DNA of 64,000 bases from CBDCAS01 sp965214015 (GTDB taxonomy: Bacteria > Pseudomonadota > Gammaproteobacteria > Coxiellales > Coxiellaceae), in NCBI GenBank assembly GCA_965214015.1, contig CBDCAS010000019.1, forward strand, positions 166,682 to 230,681, in the 5' to 3' direction. The position numbers were made by a program, and so were the translations under genes. Positions 8,661 to 16,446 of this stretch are shown in pieces. Within the stretch, counting starts at the first letter, position 1, and each line of letters starts with the position of its first letter. The notes beneath the pieces are model-generated. The model was not told the origin of the DNA. It saw only the letters and a program-made list of their open reading frames with translations, and ran no database searches.

Positions 8661-10060
8661 TGTGATGATGATTGACTAGTAGCAAACTTTTTAATATCAG
8701 ATGGTAAGAAAAATTTATTATAATCAAAAATTCTCCTTAATTGACTTATCATAAGTTCCTTATTTTTTTTAACTTTAATATGTTCACTCAAAAGCTTATT
8801 AACTTTTTTTGCATTCTCTAAGAAATAAAGTAATTTCATACAAGAATTGTTTATCCATCCCATTCTCTCTTCACTGACGCCATAATCATCACGTCGATGA
8901 AACTGACTGTTAGGATCATAAATATCAACTTTTCCTAGAGTTTTAATAATACCAAACTTTATGTCAATTAAAGTAGCTAATTCCATGAGGTTAATGTACT
9001 TCGATATACCTTTTACTATCTTATCTCCTAGCTCTTTTCCTTGTAATTTAACTCTTTCTGATCTTGGTTGATTTAAATACTGCTGTATATCTTCCTCAGG
9101 AATTAAAGCAGTAGAAGATTTTACATTTGTTTCAGGAGCATAAGTAATCATACCTGTTCCATTACCCATGTTTGAAAACATGGCATGAGGTCCCATACAA
9201 AAAAACATAGAAGGAGCTTTCGTAAGAGAATCTGGCAATTGAACAGTAGCAATCGCTTTAAGCCGATTAGTTCGAAATACTTTAGAGCATTCCATTTGAT
9301 CATTAGAACATTCTAACTGATTATTAAGATATTCTAACTGCTCCCATGTCGAATTAATAACATAATCAGCATAAACTGATTTACCATTTGCATCAAATAA
9401 AAAGCCTCGACCATCTAAACTATAACGAGGATTTTTTATCTTGGTGTTACAATAAACACGAATATTAGGGTACTGTTCTATTCCTTTTGTTAAAATAGAA
9501 CGTAATTTAGACCAATTAATTAATTCCTCTCGTGTATTAATCACCGTGTCTGTTTTAGAGCAATCAACAATATGACTATATTTATTTAAATCGTCAATAA
9601 TAAAAAAATCATCAGGCTCACCAAAGACTTTATTTTTGGAGTCTTTGGTAACTAATTTGCGATAATATTCCTTTAGTTCTTGATAAGTTTCTAAAATATC
9701 TTTTTTTGGAAAAATACATGCGAATTCAACATCTTCTTCTTTAAGATCTTGTTTCTGCTTCATAATAAAGTAAAGGCCATGTCGTAAATAATGACTCTCA
9801 GGTAAGCCATCTCCTAATAAGCAATCAGGATAACGACGCACAACATTAATTGTTGCTTCTAAATACATTTTACCTGTTTCAGCATGAATATAATGATAAC
9901 CATGTCCTGCCCGACCAGGTGTTGCATTACTCGATCCTAATAAAAGATCACTTTTACTTTCAAATAAATAGATATTCCAATCTTTATGAAGCATAGCTAA
10001 TTCTAATGCAGCTCCTACTCCGCCGGCTCCTCCACCAAAAACAGCTATCTCAATAGACAT
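8645..10060 (-). CDS. FAD-dependent oxidoreductase (DAO/NAD(P)/FAD superfamily)
   Basis: A 471-residue cytoplasmic flavoprotein. The N-terminal Rossmann motif is seen at residues 5-20 (IAVFGGGAGGVGAALELA) with the acidic ribose-binding end LFESK. An arginine/glycine-rich second motif follows (GSSNATPGRAGHGYHYIHAETG), where the isoalloxazine ring usually sits in D-amino-acid-oxidase-like enzymes. Later come a beta-rich substrate domain and ADYVINSTWEQLEYL, which resembles the strand that closes the FAD site. The substrate cannot be deduced. It ends 58 bases upstream of the kinase start on the same strand, so the two may be co-transcribed. Confidence 0.7.
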   Translation of the reverse strand: MSIEIAVFGGGAGGVGAALELAMLHKDWNIYLFESKSDLLLGSSNATPGRAGHGYHYIHAETGKMYLEATINVVRRYPDCLLGDGLPESHYLRHGLYFIMKQKQDLKEEDVEFACIFPKKDILETYQELKEYYRKLVTKDSKNKVFGEPDDFFIIDDLNKYSHIVDCSKTDTVINTREELINWSKLRSILTKGIEQYPNIRVYCNTKIKNPRYSLDGRGFLFDANGKSVYADYVINSTWEQLEYLNNQLECSNDQMECSKVFRTNRLKAIATVQLPDSLTKAPSMFFCMGPHAMFSNMGNGTGMITYAPETNVKSSTALIPEEDIQQYLNQPRSERVKLQGKELGDKIVKGISKYINLMELATLIDIKFGIIKTLGKVDIYDPNSQFHRRDDYGVSEERMGWINNSCMKLLYFLENAKKVNKLLSEHIKVKKNKELMISQLRRIFDYNKFFLPSDIKKFATSQSSSQLTLK

Positions 10061-11028
10061 CTCTCATTTATCCTTCAAGTAATCATTTTATAAATTAAAA
10101 CAATCAAAATGTACCTATTTTTTTGTACAATTCCAATACAGAAAGCCCATTAGGTATCAATTAGTCAAAACGAGAAAGATACTAGATTTCATACAAAAAT
10201 CCAGTCAAAATGAGTTTTTATCATTAACTTTTTTGTAAGAAGTATTAGCATACGCTACAAACTCTTTCTATGTGGGTGGTTAATTTGTCAGTTGCAATTC
10301 TAGTTTCGTCGAACTTGCTTCAATTAAGCACTTTATCTACCGAGTTATTAGAACTTGATACGGGCCAGTGTACACTATTGAACTATGTATAATGAGATTA
10401 TTTCTTTCACTCATTTTCTTTAATGAATAGTCGATACTTTAGTGATTATTATGAACAGATATTGGCCAGATGAAAGTTTGCCCAATTTTATCAGCTACTG
10501 GGGCCCCAACGACTGCCAACGCGAAAACACGCCCTTAATTCAGTAATCGCTTTGCTTAATGCAGTGATATGCCTGAGAGGAAACAAGTGTACCTACAAGC
10601 ATGAAATAAATAGCGCAAAATTATCATTGTGTGCTTTGCAGGTTCGTTACCCCTGAATATTTATCATTACATTGGTCAATTCTTGCCTAGCAAAGAAATT
10701 TTGGAACCCATAAAGGAACCCATATGAGAGAAAGCTGGTATTCTTTTTGGAATTGATATAGTAACCCATTGATTTTACTGAAGCTGGCGAAGAGATTCGA
10801 ACTCCCGACCCGCTGATTACAAATCGGGTACGGATATGAAAATAATACTATTAATCAATAATTTATAAAATAACCATTTTGGACACTAGCCTAAAAAATC
10901 CTTTAAAATCAACACCCCTATTTTCAGCATTGGCACAAAATAGGCACAGTTAAGATTTCATTAATAATAGCCGTGTATTATTGTACCTAAGTGTTATTTT
11001 AAACCAATATAGTTAAGGATCTTTTATC
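10061..11028. other. Gene-free AT-rich interval, probable scar of a lost element
   Basis: No open frame of convincing quality was found on either strand in this stretch of nearly 970 bases. A less AT-rich patch at about 10440-10620 is broken by stops in all frames and looks like decayed coding DNA, but I cannot name it. Near the right end lies the 3' part of a tRNA-Thr gene (10783-10825). The last 60 bases before 11029 are AT-rich and probably contain the promoter of the next gene. Confidence 0.5.
10783..10825 (-). pseudogene. 3' fragment of tRNA-Thr(TGT), probable attachment-site remnant
   Basis: Read on the minus strand, this stretch has the anticodon loop TTTGTAA, the variable region, a T-arm with GTTCGAATC, and the acceptor 3' strand CGCCAGC of a tRNA-Thr. 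The 5' half (D-arm and 5' acceptor strand) is absent. Identity to a tRNA starts in the anticodon stem, which is the usual extent of att cores used by tyrosine recombinases that target tRNA genes. A complete tRNA-Thr is not in this window. This is therefore most likely one end of an element that inserted elsewhere or has since been deleted or rearranged. Confidence 0.7.
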
Positions 11029-11832
11029 ATGAGACCGCAAAAATCAGATCAACAACCTTTACTTTCTCCTAAATTAACAGGAGAGCAAATATCTTTATCC
11101 AATGCAAAAATAGCTGCATTTGTATTGACTTCATCGATTTGGGTTCCTTTTGCAGCTACAGCTGCTGTAATAACAGCCCCTGTTTTCTTTGCTATGTTCA
11201 TACGAGCAAGTTTTCGTAAAGAATCTGAATCTGACCTAATTAATTCTACAACCCCAGAAGAAAAAGACCGGCTAGATCTTCAAATTGAATATGCTGTTAC
11301 AAATCATTATAACTTACTTTATAAATTGTGCTGTAATCTAATAGAAGATTTTAATACGCTCAATAGCAATAGCAATACGGATATAGAATCTATTCTAGCT
11401 AATATCAAAGTTTTTGAGAAAAATTTGATAGAAAGTTATTATTACTGGTATGATTCTAAAGTCTTTTCAAATTTAGAGCAATCAAATGAGTTTAACTACA
11501 GCAAATCGCCTGAACAACTTAAAACATCTTTATTGGCACTAAAAAAGAATATTTCTAATTTTTATAATAATAGAGAGGCTTTTACAGAGGTAGAAAAAAG
11601 CACTATTACAAGAATCTTAGACACTGTAAAAGAGCTTTTTAGTCGGCTAATGGTCCCTGCTAACTCCTCAGTGCAGGGAAATAAATGTAATTTAAACGGA
11701 AAGCAAAGACAAGCCTACTCTAATATTTCTAAAAATGCTCAAACGCTCTTTGGCCCCATAGGTAAAAAGGCTGATCTAAAGCAGCAAACAAGCAATCAAG
11801 CACTTACTCGGGCGACGGCAAAGGCTTGCTAA
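11029..11832 (+). CDS. Unknown membrane-anchored protein, effector-like
   Basis: A 267-residue protein with a polar N-terminus, one long or hairpin-forming hydrophobic segment at about residues 28-62 (IAAFVLTSSIWVPFAATAAVI then TAPVFFAMFI), and a long helical, charged remainder. No signal peptide precedes the membrane segment. This layout (short cytosolic start, membrane hairpin, helical body) is common among secreted effectors of intracellular bacteria, but no known domain is visible. Its last ten codons overlap, on the opposite strand, the 3' end of the broken holin gene, so its present C-terminus (ALTRATAKAC) may be a product of the junction with phage DNA. Confidence 0.55.
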   Translation: MRPQKSDQQPLLSPKLTGEQISLSNAKIAAFVLTSSIWVPFAATAAVITAPVFFAMFIRASFRKESESDLINSTTPEEKDRLDLQIEYAVTNHYNLLYKLCCNLIEDFNTLNSNSNTDIESILANIKVFEKNLIESYYYWYDSKVFSNLEQSNEFNYSKSPEQLKTSLLALKKNISNFYNNREAFTEVEKSTITRILDTVKELFSRLMVPANSSVQGNKCNLNGKQRQAYSNISKNAQTLFGPIGKKADLKQQTSNQALTRATAKAC

Positions 11833-12182
11833 GCCCGCCTGCCACGGCTTGAATGGTACTGCCGATAAAATTAGGAATGGTTTTTCGACCAAAGACAGCG
11901 GCACAAATCATGGCGAGCATATTCTCTTGAAAGAGCGTGAGGCTGTGCCAGAGGCTGACGGTATACTGATGGAAAGGTCGGTGAGATGAGTCCTGACCAG
12001 AAGGGGGAAGCGAATAATAAGAACGAGCTATAGCGTAGGATTTTGTCTTTATCCACGAGCTGCGCTAACTCCCACTGTGCCACTGCCAATTGTTTAGAGA
12101 GTACCATCTGCTTACGGGCTTCAATTTCGGCCAGTTTGAGATCTTGATTTTTCTGCGCACGGTCTTTAAGCCAACTGAACAA
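11804..12182 (-). pseudogene. Frameshifted phage holin-like gene
   Basis: The first frame (from ATG 12182) encodes FSWLKDRAQKNQDLKLAEIE and a helical segment, then runs into unrelated sequence and stops at 11871. In another frame the sequence QYTVSLWHSLTLFQENMLAM, then ICAAVFGRKTIPNFIGSTIQ and AVAGGLSKP, continues to a stop at 11804-11806. The two together look like a small phage holin or membrane protein: an N-terminal charged helix, a central hydrophobic stretch and a GRKxxPNxIG end. One indel at about 11995-12010 separates the halves. The 5' end overlaps the upstream membrane gene by 17 bases, as expected for a phage cassette. Confidence 0.55.
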
Positions 12183-12579
12183 GTGTGGTGGCCCCTGAGA
12201 ATACTAAGGAGAGCAGACTCATGAGGTCTGTGCCTTTTGTTCTGCAGAGAGCCGTTTCATAAAGGTGCGAAAAACCACGGCTAGAAAATAACTCATATAC
12301 AGATCGACACAACACCACCAGATGGCCAGGCTTTGATGCTGGAGCAATTAAACAGGCATCAATTACTGAGGAGATTGGAAACCAAACGAGCAGAATTAAA
12401 CTCGGCAGCCACAAGAGGCCTCTGTATTTTTTAAGGGCACTAAAAAGGGCGTCGGCACAGTGCTCCATCCAGCGTTTGAGGAAAAGGGCGAAACCCAGTT
12501 TGACGACTAAAAAGAATCCGGCAATGGTTTCGGTGTTTAGTTTTTTAAAGAAGTCGTTGATCATCGTTAACACACCCAT
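12166..12579 (-). CDS. Unknown phage-region membrane protein
   Basis: A 137-residue protein with two or three hydrophobic helices (AGFFLVVKLGFALFL; RGLLWLPSLILLVWFPI; MSLLSLVFSGATTLVQLA). Start is ATG 12579 or, equally likely, the internal ATG at 12564. It overlaps the gene before it by a few bases and the holin-like gene after it, so the three form one minus-strand cassette. Size, overlap and membrane content fit a lysis or virion-membrane module. The family is not recognised. Confidence 0.5.
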   Translation of the reverse strand: MGVLTMINDFFKKLNTETIAGFFLVVKLGFALFLKRWMEHCADALFSALKKYRGLLWLPSLILLVWFPISSVIDACLIAPASKPGHLVVLCRSVYELFSSRGFSHLYETALCRTKGTDLMSLLSLVFSGATTLVQLA

Positions 12580-13196
12580 CGTCCATGGTCACAACAGTCC
12601 TTATTGGGAATCAAGCAGCGCGGATCAGGGGTATTCCTGGGTGTCGAAGGGCTTGAGAATAGCGTGCTCTTTAAAGAGGTTAATAACGATGTCAGGGTGC
12701 CTGCGGTAGTTGACTCCACCACAGTGGTAGAGGGAGCCTCTGTTGAGAGACTGCTTAAAAAAGGCGTTCTCTCAGAAGTTGAAAGAACGGGTGTGCTCCC
12801 TGGTGTCAGGGTACTGGGGCTCTCACTGGAAGCCTCTCCCAACTGACTAAGATAGTCAATTAGGTAAAAGAGGAGAATAAAAAAGACACAGAAAGCAGCA
12901 GCCCCACCTACTTTTAACCACATATTCTGCGGGTCTTGAGCGCACCAAGAACCTACGCTTTGCTTTAAGGCCATGAGTTGAGAAGGTTCTTGAGAGACCC
13001 TCTCTTCTATCTCAAAAGTTTGATACTCTAAAGAGGCCTCAGGTGAGGGAATTGGGATCAATGGGTTTCTTTCCTGAGCGTCCTCCTGCAGTAGTGCTGT
13101 CTCTTCCTGAGAGTCATTGAAAGCAGTGGTCTCTGTTAATAAGGGCACAACGCTTAAAGAGCGCATCTCCATAGTGTTGTCTGTAGTTGGTCTCAT
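12567..13196 (-). CDS. Single-pass membrane protein with Ser/Thr/Pro-rich outer domain
   Basis: A 209-residue protein. Residues 1-90 are acidic and polar with no signal peptide. Residues about 94-116 (VGGAAAFCVFFILLFYLIDYL) form one membrane helix. Residues 117-190 are almost entirely Ser, Thr, Pro and Glu, resembling a mucin-like stalk. The C-terminus has a Cys cluster (DPRCLIPNKDCCDHGRWVC). The topology is likely N-in with the stalk outside. It is the first gene of a three-gene minus-strand cassette with another membrane protein and a holin-like gene, and sits 33 bases from an IS end. It may be a phage surface or lysis-control protein, but I cannot place it in a family. Confidence 0.5.
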   Translation of the reverse strand: MRPTTDNTMEMRSLSVVPLLTETTAFNDSQEETALLQEDAQERNPLIPIPSPEASLEYQTFEIEERVSQEPSQLMALKQSVGSWCAQDPQNMWLKVGGAAAFCVFFILLFYLIDYLSQLGEASSESPSTLTPGSTPVLSTSERTPFLSSLSTEAPSTTVVESTTAGTLTSLLTSLKSTLFSSPSTPRNTPDPRCLIPNKDCCDHGRWVC

Positions 13197-13228
13197 TCGG
13201 TAGACTCCTGAGTAGTGGTTAAAGGGGT

Positions 13229-14358
13229 TAGGACTTACGCGAAATCGAATTTCACTTGAGGTTGCCTGAGTTCATTAATCCTATATTGGTCTAATAAATT
13301 GTCTTTTATTTGGTAAATGGTTTTAGCTGCATGATGAGCGACAGATTTGAGTTTAAGCCAGACCAAATAGGCACAAGTGATATGATTACGCTGAATACGT
13401 TGCTTGCGGCACTGACATTTAGCTACGCCAGTCAATTGTTTAGCTTCGCGGTGAAACTCCTCAACACACCATCGGATGTTATACACATTTTGTATAGCCT
13501 CAGCGGTTAATTGAGATTTATCGTTAGTGACAATAAAGTCCGTTCGGCAGGTAGAGGCCGTAATGCGGTAAAGTTGCACATGAAAATCATTAGGAAATTT
13601 ATTCAGATGCACTGTCTTTCCCTGTGCGAGTGAGGTTTGATCCCAGGAGAGTTTTGAAGTAGGTATATGATGATAATCTTGCTCAGTTTCGCTCACCAAG
13701 CGATTAGCTTTGATAGGACAATAAAATAGTTTACCCAGCGCATCAATCGTTAACATTACTTTATGGGTGGCATACCAGCTATCCATAAGAACACCTTTGT
13801 AAGGTAATTGCTTTTGATAATGAATATTACGCTGCATATCAAATAAATGGTCAAGCTTGCTCTTACCGTCTTGTTCTGGCGCATAAATACGATAATCAAT
13901 CACCCAAAACTGCTCAGTCTCCGGATTGACATAAATTGCATTGACCACACCTATGCCATTAATAACCTCTTGGCTATTACCACTATATTGATAACGTGCT
14001 AAATCAATCGCCTTAGCATAGCTCTTATCTAGTACAGTATCATCGTAAACGATAAAGCCATTTTCACTCCACACTACCTGATGTTTTGCATGTTCCCACA
14101 GCATTCTTGGGGATAACTTCTCACTAGCAAGATAACGATTATAGGAGTCGTGACTAATACCTTCCTTATATTTGGCTACATAGGTTAATGTATAGTTGGT
14201 TTGGCTAGAGAGTAAGTATTGACAATAATCAATACGATTGACTTTTCTTCTACGTGACATCTCTTTAGGCATCTCTTTCATTATTTTCGACATCTTAAAC
14301 AATTAGTGAAAAAATAATAAGTAAAATTCACTCAATTCATCCTTTCGCGTAAGTCCTA
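13229..14358. mobile_element. IS4/IS701-type insertion sequence (copy A)
   Basis: Perfect 16-bp terminal inverted repeats TAGGACTTACGCGAAA at 13229-13244 and its complement at 14343-14358 bound a single transposase gene on the minus strand. The flanks show no 4-5 bp direct repeat (left ...AAGGGGT, right ACACTTG...), which suggests a deletion or recombination next to the element. The right end cuts into recT. Confidence 0.85.
13235..14293 (-). CDS. DDE transposase of copy A, IS4/IS701-type
   Basis: A transposase of about 352 residues, started at ATG 14293 (an in-frame TTG lies nine bases upstream). The DDE triad is visible: first Asp in VYDDTVLDKSYAK, second in GVLMDSWYATHKV, and the Glu in YNIRWCVEEFHREAKQLTG, followed by the basic C-terminal CQCRKQRIQRNHI block. 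YQYSGNSQEVINGIGVVN between the first and second Asp is shared with copy B (41963-42964), so both belong to one subfamily, but they are clearly different elements. The reading frame is intact, so the element could still move. Confidence 0.85.
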   Translation of the reverse strand: MSKIMKEMPKEMSRRRKVNRIDYCQYLLSSQTNYTLTYVAKYKEGISHDSYNRYLASEKLSPRMLWEHAKHQVVWSENGFIVYDDTVLDKSYAKAIDLARYQYSGNSQEVINGIGVVNAIYVNPETEQFWVIDYRIYAPEQDGKSKLDHLFDMQRNIHYQKQLPYKGVLMDSWYATHKVMLTIDALGKLFYCPIKANRLVSETEQDYHHIPTSKLSWDQTSLAQGKTVHLNKFPNDFHVQLYRITASTCRTDFIVTNDKSQLTAEAIQNVYNIRWCVEEFHREAKQLTGVAKCQCRKQRIQRNHITCAYLVWLKLKSVAHHAAKTIYQIKDNLLDQYRINELRQPQVKFDFA

Positions 14359-14393
14359 CACTTGTCTTTCAGCCTCAAGATTTTAATCAAGCC

Positions 14394-15185
14394 ATGACAC
14401 TGGCCACCATGATGGCACAGAGTCCCTTTGTACCCAATGAGTTTCGAGGACAAAAAGAACATGTATTTTTAGCCATGGCTGTGGGAGCTGACTTAGGACT
14501 CTCACCTTTTCAGTCACTGCAAAATATTGCCATCATTAATGGACGCACGTGCATCTGGGGAGATACCCTATTGGCTGTCGTAAAAAACTACAGTGACTTT
14601 GAAGACATCCAAGAGCGTATCACCCATCATGTCGCCACATGCACTGTCAAAAGAAAACATCAATCACCACATACTGTCACTTTCAGCGAAGAAGATGCTA
14701 AACGTGCTGGATTATGGGGTCGAAACGTATGGGCCAAATACCCTAAACGCATGTTACAAATGCGCGCGCGTGCCTTTGCTTTGCGTGATGTCTTCCCCGA
14801 TGCCTTACGAGGCTTACAAGTGCGTGAAGAAGTCGAAGACCACGCCGATATACCGGATCAACCCATTGAGATTCAGTCTGTAGAGAGTCCCTCTATAGAC
14901 ACAACCCCGGCTCTGTCTCCAGCAAATGAAACCTCACGTCAATTACAACAGCTTATTCAACAACATGCGATTGATCAGACTATTATCCATCGTTGGCTAC
15001 AAAAAGCAGGTGTAAAGGAGCTCAGTGAATTAAATTCTGAACAAACACAACATTGTATTCACTGGATCAATCAACACTATGCTCATACAACACCTAGCTC
15101 TGATCGTGCAAAAGAGTTAGTGCATCAATTAAATGCTTCAGAAACAATAGAAAAACCCACTCTCAATGACGAAATAACTTTTTAA
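14394..15185 (+). CDS. recT: RecT-family single-strand annealing protein, 5'-truncated
   Basis: Phage RecT-type recombinase that promotes annealing of single strands. The hallmark region is at the start: TLATMMAQSPFVPNEFRGQ, then VFLAMAVGADLGLSPFQSLQNIAIINGRTCIWGDTLLAVV. LWGRNVWAKYPKRMLQMRARAFALRD is the conserved second half. The frame is open upstream of ATG 14394 through codons for LVFQPQDFNQA up to the IS end at 14358, so the true N-terminus was cut off by the IS or by a deletion beside it. The C-terminal 100 residues are helical and variable, normal for the family. No RecE-type exonuclease is present. Confidence 0.8.
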   Translation: MTLATMMAQSPFVPNEFRGQKEHVFLAMAVGADLGLSPFQSLQNIAIINGRTCIWGDTLLAVVKNYSDFEDIQERITHHVATCTVKRKHQSPHTVTFSEEDAKRAGLWGRNVWAKYPKRMLQMRARAFALRDVFPDALRGLQVREEVEDHADIPDQPIEIQSVESPSIDTTPALSPANETSRQLQQLIQQHAIDQTIIHRWLQKAGVKELSELNSEQTQHCIHWINQHYAHTTPSSDRAKELVHQLNASETIEKPTLNDEITF

Positions 15186-15209
15186 TTAATGATAAAAAAT
15201 GAGGGCATC

Positions 15210-15581
15210 ATGCATCTACATTCCACAGAACACACACGCATCCTAAGAAAAGATGAACGAGATGAGATCACTCAGGCACACCATCACTATGACATTATGG
15301 CCATAGATCGCGATGAAAATACAGTAGATTCGTTCTCTATCGCCTTCCAAAAAGGGCCTCTCGAAGAAGTTGGCCCCAATGGGATTATGGATGAAGATCT
15401 ATTGGTTCTATTGATTGATCGGTTCAAAGGATTGCAAACCTCAAAATACCATTGCCATGAATATACCATGGCTTTAGTTCACCTTAAAAAAGCACACCAT
15501 TATCTAAGATACCGAGCAGAAGAGCTTAAAATTAAACACAGTGAAAACTCATCCACAGGAACACACCATGCGTGCCCCTAG
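15210..15581 (+). CDS. Acb2/Tad1 hairpin-like phage protein (cyclic-nucleotide sponge candidate)
   Basis: A 123-residue protein, start ATG 15210 behind GAGGG; an in-frame ATG at 15189 has no ribosome site. The core SIAFQKGPLEEVGPNGIMDEDLLVLLIDRFKGLQTSKYHCHEYTMALVHLKKAHHYLRYR matches the pattern of the small phage helical hairpin family that includes Acb2 and Tad1: FQxGPxxExGxNG, then xLLxxxIDRL, then ExxxALxxLxxAxxWLxxR. These proteins bind cyclic oligonucleotide or gcADPR signals and so block CBASS or Thoeris defence. The His-rich N- and C-termini are unusual. It lies between recT and HTH genes, a typical place for early phage counter-defence genes. Family by memory of the pattern; function unproven. 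Confidence 0.55.
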   Translation: MHLHSTEHTRILRKDERDEITQAHHHYDIMAIDRDENTVDSFSIAFQKGPLEEVGPNGIMDEDLLVLLIDRFKGLQTSKYHCHEYTMALVHLKKAHHYLRYRAEELKIKHSENSSTGTHHACP

Positions 15582-15813
15582 TCAAAATGAGCAATTGCTA
15601 ACGCATTTAAAGCAAGCCCCTATCACGGCTCAAGAAGCTTTGACATATCATATCGGTCGATTAGCCGCGCGTATCTATGATTTACGCTGCAAAGGGTATG
15701 TCATTCTTACTTTGATGGTCACACTCAAAAAACAATACTCAGGACGAACCACTCGATTTGCACGGTATGTATTACTTCATCACAAAAGAGACACCCATGC
15801 AGTTTCAAAATGA
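15568..15813 (+). CDS. Phage helix-turn-helix protein
   Basis: An 81-residue protein starting at ATG 15568 behind AGGA and overlapping the end of the upstream gene by 14 bases. MRAPSQNEQLLTHLKQAPITAQEALTYHIGRLAARIYDLRCKGYVI is a winged-helix DNA-binding pattern (helix 1, ITAQEAL turn, recognition helix RLAARIYDLR, wing). Such small HTH proteins sit beside late or early phage genes in many prophages. The C-terminal part continues with a basic beta region (KKQYSGRTTRFARYVLL). Probably a phage transcription regulator. Confidence 0.65.
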   Translation: MRAPSQNEQLLTHLKQAPITAQEALTYHIGRLAARIYDLRCKGYVILTLMVTLKKQYSGRTTRFARYVLLHHKRDTHAVSK

Positions 15814-16204
15814 ACCACGTGGTTTTCGTAATAATAACCCTGGTAACATTCGCCTTGGTGAGCATTGGTTGGGTTTAGCAGAGCAACAAACTGATTCTGA
15901 CTTTTGCCAATTTATCTCCATAGAATATGGCCTTCGAGCCATTTTTAAGATCTTGGACACCTATCGCAATTTATACCGACTGACCACTATCAGAGAAATT
16001 ATCAATCGATGGGCTCCGCCTCATGCAAACAATACTAAAGCGTATATCGAATCTTTCATAAACTATATGCCCAATAGTGACCACTACTATGACATACGGT
16101 CTTTAGAGCAAAGTTCATGGCTCGTAGCTGCCCTCATTCATCATGAAAATGGGCTGCAACCTTTTTCTATTGAATTTATTAAAGCATGTCAGGAGATTCA
16201 GTGA
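15797..16204 (+). CDS. Phage structural/lysozyme-like protein
   Basis: A 135-residue protein, start ATG 15797. PRGFRNNNPGNIRLGEHWLGL, then DFCQFISIEYGLRAIFKILDTYRN and IREIINRWAPPHANNTKAYIESF, is the conserved signature of a phage virion-associated protein family with predicted peptidoglycan-active (transglycosylase-like) fold, often annotated as structural protein. A catalytic residue cannot be assigned by eye. Start overlaps the HTH gene, stop overlaps the next start (TGATG), so it is part of a polycistronic phage transcript. Base composition is like the host. Confidence 0.7.
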   Translation: MQFQNEPRGFRNNNPGNIRLGEHWLGLAEQQTDSDFCQFISIEYGLRAIFKILDTYRNLYRLTTIREIINRWAPPHANNTKAYIESFINYMPNSDHYYDIRSLEQSSWLVAALIHHENGLQPFSIEFIKACQEIQ

Positions 16205-16446
16205 TGGAATCTACAGCAAATCCTACGTTAGCAACCCACCATGAATTGATTACTGAAGATGCCCTTAAACAATGGGTGGGCCTTAAGCAACGTCAAGCAC
16301 TAAAACGCTGGCTACAAGAAAAAAATATTCGATTTTTTCAAGGTAAAGATCGGAGAATTTGTACTACAGCCACAAAAATTAATGCAGCATTAGAAGATAA
16401 ATTAGACTTTGAGATTGATTTTATAAAAAATGGGACGTCATCGTAA
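16204..16446 (+). CDS. DUF4224-like excisionase partner
   Basis: An 80-residue protein starting at ATG 16204 with AGGAG upstream; the start overlaps the stop of the previous gene. HHELITEDALKQWVGLKQRQALKRWLQEKNIRFFQGKDRR has the LTEDELxxLTGxKQxxxQxxWLxxxGI pattern of DUF4224, small proteins found directly upstream of phage tyrosine integrases and thought to act as DNA-binding excision or control factors. The integrase start at 16430 lies inside this gene. Placement and pattern agree. Confidence 0.7.
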   Translation: MESTANPTLATHHELITEDALKQWVGLKQRQALKRWLQEKNIRFFQGKDRRICTTATKINAALEDKLDFEIDFIKNGTSS

